Assembly (NCBI GenBank): GCA_039180675.1 | Contig: JBCDDC010000018.1 | Span: 40,586-104,585, forward strand | Direction of reading: 5' to 3' | DNA length: 64,000 nt | Source of the DNA: Thermohalobaculum sp039180675 | GTDB taxonomy: Bacteria; Pseudomonadota; Alphaproteobacteria; Rhodobacterales; Rhodobacteraceae | Part shown: piece by piece, positions 63,703-64,000 of the stretch | Layout of the letters: the number at the start of each line of letters is the position of its first letter | How positions within the stretch are numbered: the stretch's first letter is position 1 | Translations under genes and position numbers: made by a program | Notes under the pieces: generated by a model | Databases searched by the model: none | Seen by the model: only the letters and a program-made list of their open reading frames with translations | What the model was told of the DNA's origin: nothing

Positions 63703-64000
63703 ATGAGCATGCCGCCCGACTGAGCAGCCCAATCCGAGTGGTCCAGCTTGATAGTTAGTGCATGATCGGCCTCTGGTCCATCTGGACGATGGTCTCGGGT
63801 GCTGGCGGTCGGTAGCCCAACGCACTGTGCGGTCTCTTGGTGTTGTAGTGGCGCCTCCTTTCTTCGATGATGATCTGGGCTTCGCGCAGGCTGTAGAAGA
63901 TTTCGCCATTCAACAGCTCGTCCCGCATCCTCCCATTGAAGCTTTCGCAGTAGCCGTTCTCCCATGGGCTGCCTGGTTCGATGAAGGCAGTTCTGGCACC
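63703..64000 (-). mobile_element. IS3-family insertion sequence, right part only
   Basis: The last 298 bp hold the 3' end of an IS3-family transposase gene and 52 bp beyond its stop. The element continues past the window. The outer end is uncertain; a boundary near 63703-63711 is suggested by TGAGCATGCCGCCCGACTGA, which looks like a terminal repeat. No target duplication can be tested with one end. Confidence 0.6.
63755..64000 (-). CDS. IS3-family transposase OrfB, C-terminal part (partial)
   Basis: The frame enters from the right edge and ends at a TAA at 63755-63757, 81 residues. WENGYCESFNGRMRDELLNG carries the last glutamate of the DDE triad and HYNTKRPHSALGYRPPAPE is the standard IS3 C-terminal motif. 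The rest of the integrase domain lies beyond the window. The sequence looks intact. Confidence 0.88.
   Translation of the reverse strand, partial: GARTAFIEPGSPWENGYCESFNGRMRDELLNGEIFYSLREAQIIIEERRRHYNTKRPHSALGYRPPAPETIVQMDQRPIMH

Overview
The window reads as chromosomal DNA of an alphaproteobacterium, most likely a Rhodobacteraceae/Roseobacter-group species. This rests on high-GC DNA with dense coding on both strands, a petP-petR regulator pair, a PhaR-type polyhydroxyalkanoate regulator beside phaA and phaB, a dnaE2 gene with the alphaproteobacterial SOS box (GAAC-N7-GAAC), and the order rsmB - heparinase-like gene - purH. I saw no rRNA or tRNA gene, CRISPR array, replication origin or prophage.

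Layout. 0-8.5 kb: the end of panC, a small membrane methyltransferase, a LysR regulator followed by an ATP-dependent hydantoinase/oxoprolinase pair (hyuA, hyuB) with an FAD amine oxidase, then two tandem PHB-depolymerase-like esterases on the other strand. 8.5-19.8 kb: an SDHAF4-like assembly factor, htpX, rsmB, a heparinase II/III-like gene, purH, a dimethylargininase, a Tat-exported phosphoesterase, a membrane-anchored patatin and two small secreted proteins. 19.9-23.4 kb: phaR diverging from phaA-phaB, an acetyltransferase-like gene and a 57-residue gene. 23.5-31.7 kb: a GcvA-like regulator, a glutamine amidotransferase, a DUF465 protein, an M20 amidohydrolase, a TrmN6-like methyltransferase with a DUF2007 protein, a long-chain polyprenyl diphosphate synthase, ispE and a TPR lipoprotein-like periplasmic protein. 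31.8-43.8 kb: an Ntn-hydrolase gene following ccmB and ccmA, then acnA, a TenA-like gene, rlmH-rsfS, dnaE2 and an isopropylmalate-dehydrogenase-family enzyme. 43.9-55.3 kb: a large RTX-repeat vanadium haloperoxidase, an acyl-CoA ligase, a small lipoprotein, a DUF898 membrane protein, a Popeye-like cyclic-nucleotide-binding membrane protein, a third esterase, ilvE diverging from petP-petR, a histone-deacetylase-like amidohydrolase and xseB. 55.3-62.3 kb: dxs, a GT-C membrane glycosyltransferase, two tandem small membrane proteins, tlyA, a TrmA/RlmD-type methyltransferase and a VOC protein. 62.3-64 kb: a lower-GC, gene-poor tail with an orphan gene and the end of an IS3-family transposase.

How genes fit together. 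Isoprenoid precursor enzymes are spread across the window: dxs and ispE from the MEP pathway, and a polyprenyl synthase that probably makes the quinone side chain. RNA modification is well represented (rsmB, trmN6, rlmH, tlyA, TrmA-family). Carbon storage is covered by phaRAB, with three esterases of the depolymerase superfamily whose substrate is not known.

The most striking non-coding signal is at 28966-29066, between the convergent polyprenyl synthase and ispE genes. It is a 101-nt sequence that folds, with no mismatch and no unpaired junction base, into a four-way cloverleaf: a 25-bp outer stem plus three adjacent hairpins of 7, 8 and 6 bp, each with a 3-nt loop. I do not recognise it as a member of a named family. 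Other items worth following are the SOS box touching the dnaE2 start codon, the haloperoxidase with all active-site residues intact, the partial ccm operon, and the partly homogenised tandem esterases.
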